Shown: positions 28,328 through 37,400, counted from the first letter of the stretch. The stretch is DNA of 64,000 bases from Butyricimonas synergistica DSM 23225 (GCF_000379665.1 NZ_KB903359.1:385815-449814); one strand, 5' to 3'. Program-made: numbers and translations. The notes: generated by a model not told the origin, from the sequence alone.

Positions 28328-29668
28328 ATGGCAAAAAGTAAAAACAAAAAGACGTTTGTATTAGATACGAATGTTATCCTACATGATTATAGATCAATTT
28401 ACAATTTTGAAGATAATGATATCGTTATCCCGATAACGGTTCTCGAGGAGTTGGATAAATTTAAAAGGGGAAATGACCAGATCAATTACCACGCGCGGGA
28501 GTTCGTGCGTGAGTTGGATCAGATTTCGGGAGAAGATTTCTTTGTGAAGGGAGCTTCTTTAGGCAAAGGAAAAGGCAATCTTTTTATCCAGACGGGGGTG
28601 CCGTTTAACGAGAAGATAAACGAGTCGTTCAGTGAAGATATTCCGGATCACCGGATATTGGCTATTGCCGCGTTTATTACAGAGAAGAGAAAGGGTGAAA
28701 AGGTCGTTTTAGTGTCAAAGGATATGAATTTGAGGATGAAAGCGAGGTCTTTGGATATTCTGGCAGAGGACTACAAGACGGATCAGGTGAAGAATTTGGA
28801 GGTGTCGTTGAACAAGTGCGTGATTACAAGGGAGGATTTTTCCCAGGAGTTGATTGCTAAACTTTACGAGAGCGGGGAAGCCGGGGTACCGGTGGAAACG
28901 TTCTTCCCGAAGGAAGAGATCAAAGGGAATAATTATTATATATTAAAGAACGGCAGTAATTCTGTGTTGGCTTGTTATGATCCGACCCGGAGGGTGGTGC
29001 GGAAAGTGGAGAAATTGAATACTTTCGGTATTTACCCGAAGAATTCGGAGCAAGCGTTCGCGTTGGACGCGTTGATGAACCCGAATATATCTTTGGTGGC
29101 ATTGAGTGGCAAGGCTGGAACGGGAAAGACTTTGCTGGCGTTGGCAGCAGCGTTGCAACAAAATAAAGCGTTCGAGCAGATTTATCTGGCTCGTCCTATC
29201 GTGGCTTTGTCTAACAAAGATTTAGGGTACTTGCCGGGTGACGTGAACGAGAAGGTGAGTCCTTATATGCAACCGTTGTTTGATAATTTGGCGGTGATCA
29301 AGCACCGTTACACGATGCACAGTCAGGAGAATCGTTTGATCGACGATATGTTGAAAGACGAGCGTCTGGTGATTTCCGCGCTGGCTTATATCCGCGGGCG
29401 GAGTTTATCGAACGTGTTTTTTATCGTGGACGAAGCTCAAAACTTGACACCGCATGAAATAAAGACAATTATTACACGTGCCGGAGAAGGGGTGAAAATG
29501 GTGTTCACGGGAGATATTGACCAGATCGACTCTCCTTATTTGGATCGCCAGTCCAATGGATTGTCACATTTGTTCGACCGGATGCAAGGACAAGAAATGT
29601 TTGCTCACGTGCACTTGGAAAAAGGGGAACGGAGTTACCTGGCAGAGGTCGCGAGCAATCTGCTTTAA
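28328..29668 (+). CDS. PIN-domain PhoH family ATPase (PhoH2/YlaK type)
   Basis: 446 aa from the ATG at 28328 (MAKSKNKKTF), preferred over earlier non-ATG starts. The N-terminal PIN ribonuclease domain (residues ~7-150) has FVLDTNVILHD, VLEELDKFKRG and DHRILAIA acidic residues. The C-terminal PhoH domain has a Walker A loop (ALSGKAGTGKTLLAL), a Walker B (FFIVDEAQNLT) and GDIDQIDSPYLD. PhoH2 proteins act as RNA-unwinding and RNA-cleaving enzymes; in many genomes they behave like a toxin-antitoxin-derived RNase. No antitoxin-like gene is adjacent. Confidence 0.93.
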   Translation: MAKSKNKKTFVLDTNVILHDYRSIYNFEDNDIVIPITVLEELDKFKRGNDQINYHAREFVRELDQISGEDFFVKGASLGKGKGNLFIQTGVPFNEKINESFSEDIPDHRILAIAAFITEKRKGEKVVLVSKDMNLRMKARSLDILAEDYKTDQVKNLEVSLNKCVITREDFSQELIAKLYESGEAGVPVETFFPKEEIKGNNYYILKNGSNSVLACYDPTRRVVRKVEKLNTFGIYPKNSEQAFALDALMNPNISLVALSGKAGTGKTLLALAAALQQNKAFEQIYLARPIVALSNKDLGYLPGDVNEKVSPYMQPLFDNLAVIKHRYTMHSQENRLIDDMLKDERLVISALAYIRGRSLSNVFFIVDEAQNLTPHEIKTIITRAGEGVKMVFTGDIDQIDSPYLDRQSNGLSHLFDRMQGQEMFAHVHLEKGERSYLAEVASNLL

Positions 29669-29670
29669 CA

Positions 29671-29766
29671 GTCGAAAGTCTATAAAGTCCGTAAGGTCTA
29701 TAAGGTCTATATGCAGACACTTTGTAACTTTATGGACTTTATAGACCTTATGGACTTTATAGATTC
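29671..29766. repeat. Large imperfect hairpin built of 9-bp periodic repeats
   Basis: The left side reads as 9-bp units (agtctataa, agtccgtaa, ggtctataa, ggtctatat). The right side is the inverted counterpart (actttatgg, actttatag, accttatgg, actttatag). Arms 29679-29711 and 29731-29763 pair along ~33 bp with few mismatches. It fills the spacer between the PhoH and LysE-family genes. There is no T tract, so it is not a typical terminator. Confidence 0.85.
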
Positions 29767-29771
29767 TTTAT

Positions 29772-30407
29772 ATGAATATTTGGGGATTTCTGGGTGCGGC
29801 AATAGCGTTGACATTGATGCCGGGACCTGATATTTTATTTGTGATCACACAAAGTATTATCCGGGGGAAAAAAGCGGGAATCATTTTTGCCTGCGGGTTG
29901 TGTACCGGATTGATTGCTCACACTGCGGCTGTTAGTTTGGGACTTTCGTTGATATTATACAAGTCCCCGGTGGCTTTTTCCGTGTTGAAGTATCTTGGAG
30001 CGGCTTACCTGATTTATTTGGGTGTTAAATCCTTTATGCATCGTAACGAAAATTCCTTGGAATTACCTGCTTCCGGGGGAGCGGAGTACAAGCTATACCG
30101 CAAAGGTATTCTGATGAATATATTGAACCCGAAAGTCCTCGTGTTTTTTATCGCGTTCTTTCCCGGGTTCGTTAATCCGGCGACGGAGAATCCTGCGGGA
30201 GAGTTACTGTTATTAGGTGTACTTTTTATGGCACAGGCTATTGTTATTTTCTCGCTAGTAGCTTTGTTGGCGGAACGATTGTCCCGCCGTTTGATGCAAA
30301 ATAGTCATTTTTCGTTGATTATGCATATCATCGAGTCGCTGGTTTACATCATCATCGGGATTAGCCTGATCTTCGTGACCGTGGGGTCAGAACTTCCTCA
30401 AGCGTAA
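29772..30407 (+). CDS. LysE/RhtB family amino-acid exporter
   Basis: A 211-aa inner-membrane protein with six predicted helices. The N-terminal LTLMPGPDILFVITQSI carries the family's PGP motif, and the mid segment YLGAAYLIYLGVKSF is also typical; MNILNPKVLVFFIAFFPGF matches the conserved NPK region. The substrate (lysine, threonine, homoserine or another amino acid) cannot be told. Its 3' end overlaps the convergent acyltransferase gene by 21 bp. Confidence 0.93.
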   Translation: MNIWGFLGAAIALTLMPGPDILFVITQSIIRGKKAGIIFACGLCTGLIAHTAAVSLGLSLILYKSPVAFSVLKYLGAAYLIYLGVKSFMHRNENSLELPASGGAEYKLYRKGILMNILNPKVLVFFIAFFPGFVNPATENPAGELLLLGVLFMAQAIVIFSLVALLAERLSRRLMQNSHFSLIMHIIESLVYIIIGISLIFVTVGSELPQA

Positions 30408-31340
30408 TATACGGGGAATGTATGTTGAAATATGGCGTGCTTTTTTCGTTTCATAAACATCATCTATTTTGATCAAGATTGCCGTTTCCTCCACACCACC
30501 GAATCCCGGATTGATAGCGGTTCCGAATGATTTCATGGAAGGGGACAAACTCATGTAGGCGTTCACGAGGGGAGGTATGTTTTCCCCGTGTTCCCGCACG
30601 TAACGGGAGAGTATTTTATAATCCTCCTCGTAGCTATTCCCGCAAAGTATGCTACCGAGTTTTCGATCGTCAATATGTATTTCCAGGGGAACGATGGGTT
30701 CTACCAATCGTTCGTTATCCTTGAAATATTTGCGCATGAAGAAAAGTATCATGTCACGGGCTTCTATGTTGAAGCTGGTGTACATGGTGACTTTCCCGAA
30801 GAAGTACTCCATCTTGGGGTTCTCCACGGTGAGGGCTCCTAATCCATCCCATAGGTTATCCAGGGCAAAAAGGGATTTTCGTCCCATCTTGGTAGACTGG
30901 TACAGGGGTTGGACGAAGGAACGCCCGAGTTCTATCATCTTGGTCAAGTATTCTTTCTTGAATTGCTCGGAGAATCGAAATAGTTCCGTGGTGGCAAGGT
31001 TGGGCTCTCCCTCTGCATTCAAGGAGAGGTTGTCACAAAGGATGTAACGGTAACCGCCGAGTATTTCTTGCTCTTTGGGATCCCACACGATCAATTGTTG
31101 ATAAGGCACTTGTTGATCGATGTCGAAAGGGTCGATGTCAACTTCTTTGCCCGTACCGCCTCCTGCCGTCCTGAATGTCAATTCGCGTAGTCGCCCGACT
31201 TCTCTCATCAGGTTGGGGCTATTGAAAGCGTTGAACGAGTATATTTCGTTGTTACCTTTATTCGTTTTCCGGATAAATCTTTCTTCCGTTAACTCTGCTA
31301 ACAATTTTGCTTTATCCAAAGGATAGATGACAGGCTGCAT
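30387..31340 (-). CDS. glsB: GNAT-like N-acyltransferase, GlsB-type (glycine lipid synthesis)
   Basis: 317 aa, soluble. The OlsB/hemolysin-like acyltransferase core is visible: LRELTFRTAGGGTGKEVDIDPFD, QLIVWDPKEQEILGGYRYI, then ELGRSFVQPLYQ and LGALTVENPKMEYFFGKVTM. In Bacteroides the GlsB/GlsA pair makes N-acyl-acyloxy glycine lipids; GlsB puts a 3-hydroxyacyl chain on glycine. The upstream gene is the matching O-acyltransferase, which supports this reading over a generic GNAT. Specific assignment rests on recall of that pair, so the symbol is probable rather than certain. Confidence 0.85.
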   Translation of the reverse strand: MQPVIYPLDKAKLLAELTEERFIRKTNKGNNEIYSFNAFNSPNLMREVGRLRELTFRTAGGGTGKEVDIDPFDIDQQVPYQQLIVWDPKEQEILGGYRYILCDNLSLNAEGEPNLATTELFRFSEQFKKEYLTKMIELGRSFVQPLYQSTKMGRKSLFALDNLWDGLGALTVENPKMEYFFGKVTMYTSFNIEARDMILFFMRKYFKDNERLVEPIVPLEIHIDDRKLGSILCGNSYEEDYKILSRYVREHGENIPPLVNAYMSLSPSMKSFGTAINPGFGGVEETAILIKIDDVYETKKARHISTYIPRILRLRKF

Positions 31341-31385
31341 AAATTTTAGATTTTGAATTTTAGATTGTCAATACGCAATTTAAAT

Positions 31386-32201
31386 CTATAAGCTGTAAAC
31401 TATTTTCTTCACTTGTTCTGCCCATTCCTTGGGGGTTTTACTTTTGTCGAAGGTTTGCCAGGGAATAGGTTTACCGATACTTAACGTGAAAGTGGAGCCT
31501 TTTTTATTGAATGTTTCTTTGGGAAGGCACATCATTTCGAGGTTTACTTTCAATCCTATTTTTGTTCTGAAATTAGCGAGGTTATAGAAGAATTTGGAAT
31601 TCTGTCCTTTTACCCGTATCGGAACAATGTCACGATGGTATTTCACGGCTTTCACGATAAAACTCTTTTGCCACTCGGGATCGATGATGACCCCTTTGGT
31701 TTTCCGGCTGACCATACCTGCCGGAAAGGTGATTACCTGTGCATCGGAAGCAAAGGCGGCTTCAAGATCGGCAGCGGCCTCCTTGGCTAATCCACCGTGT
31801 TTGTTGACCGGCAAGAAAATATTGTTCAAATTCTTCAGGTTCATCAACAAGTCGTTTACCGGGAATTTTAAAGGACTATATTTTCTTCCCAGGTAGTGAA
31901 TCAGAATGATGCCGTCCGGTCCGCCCAAAGCGTGATTTGCCGCGAATATGTATCGTCCGTTGGGATCGGGGAGGTTTTCTTCTCCCTCGATTTTGAAAGA
32001 TAAATCAAGGTATTCCATCACTCCGTCGGCGAAATCCAATCCTTTGCGGTCGCCGTATTTGGAGATGAAATCATTAATCTGGTCTTGACAAATCAATCTT
32101 TTTAAGAATGAATAAATGAATTTGGGAATCCAACGGGCTAACTTGGGATTTTTACTCTTAAAAAGTTCTTCTATATATATCGGTTTAACAGTTTCTTCCA
32201 T
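31386..32201 (-). CDS. glsA: PlsC-like O-acyltransferase, GlsA-type (glycine lipid synthesis)
   Basis: A 271-aa lysophospholipid-acyltransferase-fold protein, first in the operon with the N-acyltransferase 45 bp downstream. The acyltransferase box is AANHALGGPDG, where His and Asp are separated by five residues instead of the usual four (HX4D). FPAGMVSRKTKG matches the second box and VPIRVKGQNSKFFYNLA the third. It should add the second acyl chain, esterified to the 3-hydroxyl of N-acyl glycine, at the inner membrane. A TATCTTTG box lies 41 bp upstream, without a good -33. Confidence 0.85.
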   Translation of the reverse strand: MEETVKPIYIEELFKSKNPKLARWIPKFIYSFLKRLICQDQINDFISKYGDRKGLDFADGVMEYLDLSFKIEGEENLPDPNGRYIFAANHALGGPDGIILIHYLGRKYSPLKFPVNDLLMNLKNLNNIFLPVNKHGGLAKEAAADLEAAFASDAQVITFPAGMVSRKTKGVIIDPEWQKSFIVKAVKYHRDIVPIRVKGQNSKFFYNLANFRTKIGLKVNLEMMCLPKETFNKKGSTFTLSIGKPIPWQTFDKSKTPKEWAEQVKKIVYSL

Positions 32202-32347
32202 AATAATTGTGAATTGAACTCTTTTGCTCTAAAAGTTTTGACAAAGATAAAAAACCTTATTCAATAAAAATCGTTATAGAAGATATGAATTGAAAAATAT
32301 GAACATTTTTAATGAATGGAATAAGTTGAACCCAAAAAAAGAGAACA

Positions 32348-34036
32348 ATGAGAAAATTATCTTTATTGACTAGTGGAGTTATTTTGATGCTTTCTTTCTT
32401 GATGGTGGGATGTAATACCATGAAGAAGTTGGAGAGAGAAGCCATCGAAACGGCAGTAGTGGGGAAGGTCTCACCTCAGCAGTTGACGGCGGTGGATGGA
32501 ATGGTGAATTTTAATTATAATGTTGCTTTCGCTCCCAAGCAGTTTTATAAGAAGTTAATTTTGAAAGTGACTCCGAAGATGCAATATCCCGGAGGAGAAG
32601 AAGCTATGCAACCGCTTTATTTCCAAGGAGAGAAGGTGAGAGGCACGGATTATCCGGTGGTAGAATACAAGGGTAACACGATGGCAACTTATAACCTTTC
32701 ATTCCCGTACCGTGACGGTATGCAAAAGGGGATCTTGATAGCTGATATCGAGGCGATCATGGGTAATAAGAGTGTTGATTTTACACCTGCTATCTTGAAC
32801 ACGAATGGTGTGAAAGAATGGAAATCTTACGTTTATTCTTTACCCAGTAATCCTAACGCTATCCCGTTGTTCACGGAAACTTTCGTGAAAGACGTTCCCG
32901 CTACCGGAGTGGGTGTTGTTAGTGGGTATGTTTTGTTCCCGTTGGCACAATCTGCGATCACGGATGCTCAAAAGAAATCAACCGTGATGTCCCAAGCGAC
33001 TAAGGTGATGAAGGAAGTGTTGGCTAATAAGGATGCCAAGATCACGAACATGATTATGTATGTTTCCAGCTCCCCCGAAGGACCGGAAAGATTGAACAAG
33101 AATTTGACAACAAACCGTTTCAAGGCCGCAAAGACTTTCTTCGAGAAAGACCTTGGTTTGGCAAATACGCCGATGGCAAAAGATGCCAAGTTTATCGTGT
33201 CTAACCTGGTAAACGAGAATTGGGATGGTTTGTATCTGTTGTTGGATGATTCTAACATAAAGAATAAAGCAGCGATCGTGAAAGATTTGAAGGCTGCTTC
33301 GAATTTGGCAAAACGTGAAGCCGTGCTCGAGTCTTATATCAAGACTGTACCGGAATTGAAAGATGTTGTTCTTCCTGTTCTCCGCCGGGCTGATTTCTTT
33401 ATATTCTACACGGTACCCGCTGTGATGCAGGTAGAGGATCAGGCAACCGCTTACTATGTTCCTCAATTGCAGGAAACTTCTGTATTGTCTGCACAGACCG
33501 ATATAAATTTATTGAATGATTTGGCTGCCTCGGCTATCCAGAATAAGGATTACCGGAAAGCGAAGAAGTTATTGGAATCGGCTGCCGTGATTAAAGATCA
33601 ACCGGAGGTGTTTAATAACTTGGGTATTGTTTACCAGAACGAGGGCAACAATGCACAAGCTCAAAATATGTACACGAAGGCGTCCATTAAGAAAGAGGCT
33701 AAGTATAATTTAGGTATGCTGTTATTGCAACAGAAAGAGTATAGCAAAGCTATTCCTTACTTGAAAGAGATGCCGAATATTAACTTGGCTTACGCGCAGT
33801 TGATGGCTAATGATAATCGTGCAGCCTTGTCTACTCTGAAGAGTTTGAATCTGACTTCCGGATACGAATACTACATGATGGCTATAGCTGCAGCTAGATT
33901 GAAAGATACGCAGACGATGGCTGTGGCTTTGCAAAAAGCAATCCAGCTTGACTCACAATTGAAGGAAAAAGCTCGGACAGATAAAGAGTTTTATCCTTAT
34001 GCACAAGAAACGATTTATTTGAATATTGTTGATTAA
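32348..34036 (+). CDS. TPR-containing lipoprotein with OmpA-like segment
   Basis: 562 aa. Lipoprotein signal at the N-terminus (LSFLMVGCNTM, Cys at residue 22). Residues ~50-200 are a beta-rich domain. SSSPEGPERLNKNLTTNRFKAAKTFFE near 240 resembles the peptidoglycan-binding helix of OmpA-type domains. The last ~170 residues are tetratricopeptide repeats (DLAASAIQNKDYRKAKKLLESA, PEVFNNLGIVYQNEGNNAQAQNMYTKA and others). It is probably an envelope scaffold protein anchored in the outer membrane. It is a single gene with a good terminator; its specific role is unknown. Confidence 0.88.
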   Translation: MRKLSLLTSGVILMLSFLMVGCNTMKKLEREAIETAVVGKVSPQQLTAVDGMVNFNYNVAFAPKQFYKKLILKVTPKMQYPGGEEAMQPLYFQGEKVRGTDYPVVEYKGNTMATYNLSFPYRDGMQKGILIADIEAIMGNKSVDFTPAILNTNGVKEWKSYVYSLPSNPNAIPLFTETFVKDVPATGVGVVSGYVLFPLAQSAITDAQKKSTVMSQATKVMKEVLANKDAKITNMIMYVSSSPEGPERLNKNLTTNRFKAAKTFFEKDLGLANTPMAKDAKFIVSNLVNENWDGLYLLLDDSNIKNKAAIVKDLKAASNLAKREAVLESYIKTVPELKDVVLPVLRRADFFIFYTVPAVMQVEDQATAYYVPQLQETSVLSAQTDINLLNDLAASAIQNKDYRKAKKLLESAAVIKDQPEVFNNLGIVYQNEGNNAQAQNMYTKASIKKEAKYNLGMLLLQQKEYSKAIPYLKEMPNINLAYAQLMANDNRAALSTLKSLNLTSGYEYYMMAIAAARLKDTQTMAVALQKAIQLDSQLKEKARTDKEFYPYAQETIYLNIVD

Positions 34037-34057
34037 AATTGTTTGACTTTGCACTGA

Positions 34058-34091
34058 AAATAGGGTCATGGCGAAAGCGATGACCCTATTT
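34058..34091. terminator. Bidirectional hairpin terminator
   Basis: Perfect 12-base arms AAATAGGGTCAT / ATGACCCTATTT around GGCGAAAGCG, then TGTTTT. It lies between the TPR lipoprotein gene and the convergent ruvC. Confidence 0.85.
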
Positions 34092-34130
34092 GTTTTAGGT
34101 TATGGGGTGTTTGTAAAGCAATTTATTGCT

Positions 34131-34685
34131 TTACAAAACCTTGTCCGGATTTTGCTTGATGAAATCTCCCCAACCTTTGCATTTGGAGCTGCCTGTTGTC
34201 GGGAGTGAACCTTGCAGGTGATGGCAGTAGGCAATGGCGATGGCGTCTGTTTCGTCCAATGTGGAAATCGTGTCGGGCATAACCATAAATTTACCTAGCA
34301 GAATGGCGATTTGTTCTTTTGATGCCTCTCCTGTTCCGGTGATGCTCATTTTGATCTTTTTCGGGGCATACTCGAAGATCGGGATATCGCGTTGAAGTGC
34401 GGCAGCAATGGCTACGCCTTGTGCCCGTCCCAGTTTGAGCATGGATTGAATATTCTTCCCGTAAAACTGTGATTCGATAGCGAGTTCGTCGGGGTGGTAG
34501 GAGTCGATGACTTGCAGGGTACGTTGGAATACACGTTGTAATTTTAGGTAAGGGTCATCGAGTTTTTTCATGTCCACGACTCCCGATACGACAAGTTCCG
34601 GTTTACTATTCTTCCCGGTAGTACGGAGAATAGCGTATCCCATAAAGTTCGTTCCGGGGTCAATCCCCATGATTAGTTTTTCCAT
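34131..34685 (-). CDS. ruvC: Holliday junction endonuclease RuvC
   Basis: 184 aa. The RNase H-like active site is complete: Asp in MGIDPGTNFMGYA, Glu in ELAIESQFYGKN, and the C-terminal pair in LDETDAIAIAYCHHL. It resolves Holliday junctions with RuvAB. It lies 57 bp downstream of a DUF4286 gene on the same strand, an arrangement common in Bacteroidales. Confidence 0.97.
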   Translation of the reverse strand: MEKLIMGIDPGTNFMGYAILRTTGKNSKPELVVSGVVDMKKLDDPYLKLQRVFQRTLQVIDSYHPDELAIESQFYGKNIQSMLKLGRAQGVAIAAALQRDIPIFEYAPKKIKMSITGTGEASKEQIAILLGKFMVMPDTISTLDETDAIAIAYCHHLQGSLPTTGSSKCKGWGDFIKQNPDKVL

Positions 34686-34742
34686 TGATCGAAGGTGTAC
34701 ACGTTTATTTCATGTACAAAGGTACACAAAATCCTTTGGATT

Positions 34743-35045
34743 TTATACTTCTTCCAAAGTTGTACTGAAATGAAGTAAATTAGAACCGAACATTTCGGTT
34801 AATACTCCCAGTAATTTTTCTTTGTACAATTCCATGAAGACCGCGTAATCATCAGCAACAGAGAAAACAAGTTGTAACGAGAAGGATTTTCCTTCTTCTT
34901 CATTTACTAGTATCCTGGTGAATAGGACATCACAGCATACGCTTTTGGCTTTGACGTAAGGAATATAAAATTCACGGATCGCTTTTCTGAATGCTCCCTC
35001 TATTTCTTCTTCGACGTGAAATGTGGTGTTGTAGATAAATCGCAT
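34743..35045 (-). CDS. DUF4286 family protein
   Basis: A 100-aa soluble protein starting MRFIYNTTFHVEEEIEGAF, with VLVNEEEGKSFSLQLVF-like strands and a C-terminal LLHFSTTLEEV; the pattern matches the DUF4286 family of Bacteroidota. Length and fold suggest a ferredoxin-like alpha/beta protein. Function is unknown; its constant position before ruvC suggests co-expression. Confidence 0.85.
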   Translation of the reverse strand: MRFIYNTTFHVEEEIEGAFRKAIREFYIPYVKAKSVCCDVLFTRILVNEEEGKSFSLQLVFSVADDYAVFMELYKEKLLGVLTEMFGSNLLHFSTTLEEV

Positions 35046-35175
35046 AGGTCGGGTTAAAAGTTAAAAACTAAAAGATAAAAGTTTAAAGTGAATCTTACGT
35101 GCCTATCCTGAAAAAGGTTTCTTTAAGCGGGAATGACCTTTTATCTCTTATCTTTTAGTTTTTAGTTCTTATCTT
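35046..35175. repeat. Inverted AT-rich repeats flanking a 50-bp core
   Basis: A gttaaaaactaaaagataaa copy (35058 onward) faces an inverted copy (ttatcttttagtttttagtt, 35149 onward). The same repeat occurs at about 26842-26868 between dapB and lepB, sharing 27 bp with the first copy. The pair could form a large hairpin between serS and the DUF4286 gene. Confidence 0.7.
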
Positions 35176-36450
35176 TTACTTGATGTAATCCGTTCCCATG
35201 AATCCTCGTAGGACGTCGGGTACACGGATTCCTTCAGGAGTTTGATTGTTTTCCAGCAAGGAAGCCACGATTCTTGGCAAGGCAAGTGCGCTGCCGTTAA
35301 GGGTATGAGCCATAATGGTTTTCTTTTCACCTTTTTCCCGGAAACGCAGTTTCAAGCGGTTTGCCTGGTATTCCTCGAAGTTGGAGACGGAGCTTACTTC
35401 TAACCAGCGATTCTGTGCTTTGGAATATACTTCAAAATCGTAGGTGAGGGCAGAAGTGAAACTCAGGTCGCCACCGCACAAACGAACGATACGATAAGGT
35501 AATTCCAGTTTTTGCAGCAATCCTTCCACGTGTTTCACCATACCGTCGAGAGCCTCGTAGGAAACTTCCGGGCGAGTGATCTGCACGATCTCTACTTTGT
35601 CGAACTGGTGTAGGCGATTTAAGCCGCGCACGTCTTTGCCGTATGAGCCTGCTTCCCGGCGGAAACAAGCCGAATAGGCTGTATTTTTCACGGGCAACTG
35701 GTCTGCGTCGAGAATCACATCCCGGTACAGGTTGGTTACCGGAACTTCTGCCGTGGGGATAAGGTAAAGTTTGTCTTCGTTCACGTAATACATCTGCCCG
35801 TCTTTGTCGGGTAATTGTCCGGTTCCGAACCCGGAGTCTTCGTTCACCACGAGAGGCGGTTGCACTTCCTCGAATCCGGCTTTGATATTTTCTTCGAGGA
35901 AGAAATAAATCAAGGCTCTTTGCAGGCGTGCTCCCAGTCCCTTGTACACGGGGAAACCGGCTCCGGTGATTTTAACCCCAACCTCGAAGTCGATCAATTG
36001 GTATTTTTTTGCCAGATCCCAGTGGGGGAGTTGTCCTTCCTCGTGGGCGGGTATATTGTCGCTAACTTTGACAATCACGTTGTCTGCATCGCTTTTTCCG
36101 GGAGGCACGGAGTCGTGGGGTAAATTCGGCAGGCGCACGATAAGTGTGTTCAACTCGTTCAAGGTTTCGTTATGCTTGGCGGTCAGGGCTGCAATTTCTT
36201 CTTTCAAACGGGTTGTGTTGGCACGGGCGGCTTCTGCCTCTTCTTTTTTCCCTTCTTTCATCAACGAGCCGATTTGTTTCGAGATGCTGTTCATTTCGGC
36301 TTGTTTGTCGTCTGATTCTTTTTGAAGGTTTTTTCTCTCGTTGTCAAGAGAGATGATTTTCTCAACTAATTCTTTGGCATCAAAGTTTTTCACGGCTAAT
36401 TTACGGATTACCGTTTCTTTGTTTTCCTGAATAAATTTAAGGTTTAGCAT
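35176..36450 (-). CDS. serS: Seryl-tRNA synthetase
   Basis: 424 aa, full length. An N-terminal antiparallel coiled coil (residues ~30-105, rich in Lys/Glu) binds the long arm of tRNA-Ser. The class II core has TAEVPVTNLYRD, motif 2 in FRREAGSYGKDVRGLNRLHQFDKVEI, and motif 3 in NGSALALPRIVASLLENNQ. It is a single gene on the minus strand. Confidence 0.98.
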   Translation of the reverse strand: MLNLKFIQENKETVIRKLAVKNFDAKELVEKIISLDNERKNLQKESDDKQAEMNSISKQIGSLMKEGKKEEAEAARANTTRLKEEIAALTAKHNETLNELNTLIVRLPNLPHDSVPPGKSDADNVIVKVSDNIPAHEEGQLPHWDLAKKYQLIDFEVGVKITGAGFPVYKGLGARLQRALIYFFLEENIKAGFEEVQPPLVVNEDSGFGTGQLPDKDGQMYYVNEDKLYLIPTAEVPVTNLYRDVILDADQLPVKNTAYSACFRREAGSYGKDVRGLNRLHQFDKVEIVQITRPEVSYEALDGMVKHVEGLLQKLELPYRIVRLCGGDLSFTSALTYDFEVYSKAQNRWLEVSSVSNFEEYQANRLKLRFREKGEKKTIMAHTLNGSALALPRIVASLLENNQTPEGIRVPDVLRGFMGTDYIK

Positions 36451-36543
36451 CTCGACTAATTTTAGATTTTAAATTTAAGATTTTCATTTACGAAAGCAAG
36501 AATCTATTTTTGAGTACTCTTGTTTCGGGCTGTAAAAATAAAA

Positions 36544-36575
36544 AAAACTCCTGTACTTTGCCAAGGACAGGAGTT
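36544..36575 (-). terminator. Terminator of the rplU-rpmA operon
   Basis: AAACTCCTGT / ACAGGAGTTT stem with a run of T on the minus strand, 25 bp beyond the rpmA stop. Confidence 0.8.
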
Positions 36576-36597
36576 TAAATATGTTCATAATTTCTGT

Positions 36598-36858
36598 TTA
36601 CTCAGCAATAGCTTCTACAGAAACGTACGATTTGTTGTCTTGTTTCTTTTTGAAAACAACTTTTCCGTCGATCAAAGCGAATAAGGTATGATCTCTACCT
36701 AATCCCACGTTTAATCCCGGGTTGTGTACAGTTCCTCTTTGACGAACAATAATGCTACCAGCTTGCACGAATTGTCCACCAAAAACTTTTACTCCTAATC
36801 GTTTGCTTTCTGATTCACGACCGTTCTTAGAGCTACCGACTCCTTTCTTGTGTGCCAT
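36598..36858 (-). CDS. rpmA: 50S ribosomal protein L27
   Basis: 86 aa, starting [29 protein letters not shown], which is the L27 N-terminus that reaches the peptidyl-transferase centre; [30 protein letters not shown] completes the pattern. There is no cleavable leader of the Firmicutes type. It lies 33 bp after rplU. Confidence 0.98.
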   Translation of the reverse strand: MAHKKGVGSSKNGRESESKRLGVKVFGGQFVQAGSIIVRQRGTVHNPGLNVGLGRDHTLFALIDGKVVFKKKQDNKSYVSVEAIAE

Positions 36859-36891
36859 ATCGTCTTATAATTTTAGAAGTTACAAAATAAA

Positions 36892-37203
36892 TTAAGCGTT
36901 GATCGTTTCGATCTGAATTTGAGTCATACATTGACGATGACCGTTCTTTTTGCAGTATCCTTTTCTTCTCTTTTTCTTGAAGATGATCACTTTGTCAGCT
37001 TTCAAGTGAGATAATACTTTTGCCGTAACTTTGGCTCCTTCTACTACTGGAGTACCGATTTTGATTTCTCCCTCATTGTCCACTAAAAGCACTTTGTCAA
37101 ATTCTACTTGAGCGCCTTCTTCTGCAGCCAGTCTGTGAACATAGACTTTACGGTCTTTTTCAACCTTGAATTGTTGTCCTGCGATTTCTACAATTGCGTA
37201 CAT
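36892..37203 (-). CDS. rplU: 50S ribosomal protein L21
   Basis: 103 aa. It starts [25 protein letters not shown] and contains the conserved [26 protein letters not shown] near the C-terminus. It is first in a two-gene operon with rpmA, driven by a consensus promoter. Confidence 0.98.
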   Translation of the reverse strand: MYAIVEIAGQQFKVEKDRKVYVHRLAAEEGAQVEFDKVLLVDNEGEIKIGTPVVEGAKVTAKVLSHLKADKVIIFKKKRRKGYCKKNGHRQCMTQIQIETINA

Positions 37204-37285
37204 TGTTCTAATTCATTTTAAAGTTAATACCATGGGGTGGGTGTTTCTCCGCTTGGTGTACCCCTGAGGCTAAATTTTCGCTCGG

Positions 37286-37316
37286 CAAAAGTAGTAATTG
37301 TTTTTGAAACGGCAAA
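37286..37316 (-). promoter_or_regulatory. rplU: Predicted rplU-rpmA promoter
   Basis: On the minus strand TTTG (37313-37316) and TACTTTTG (37286-37293) are exactly 19 bp apart; the -7 box is 83 bp upstream of the rplU ATG, leaving a ~75-nt leader. Confidence 0.7.
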
Positions 37317-37400
37317 GAAATCGTTGAATAAATGAGATATGATTTTATATTCGGGGGAAATGTACTAACTTTGGCAGGTTTTCTGTAAAAGAGAAAGATT

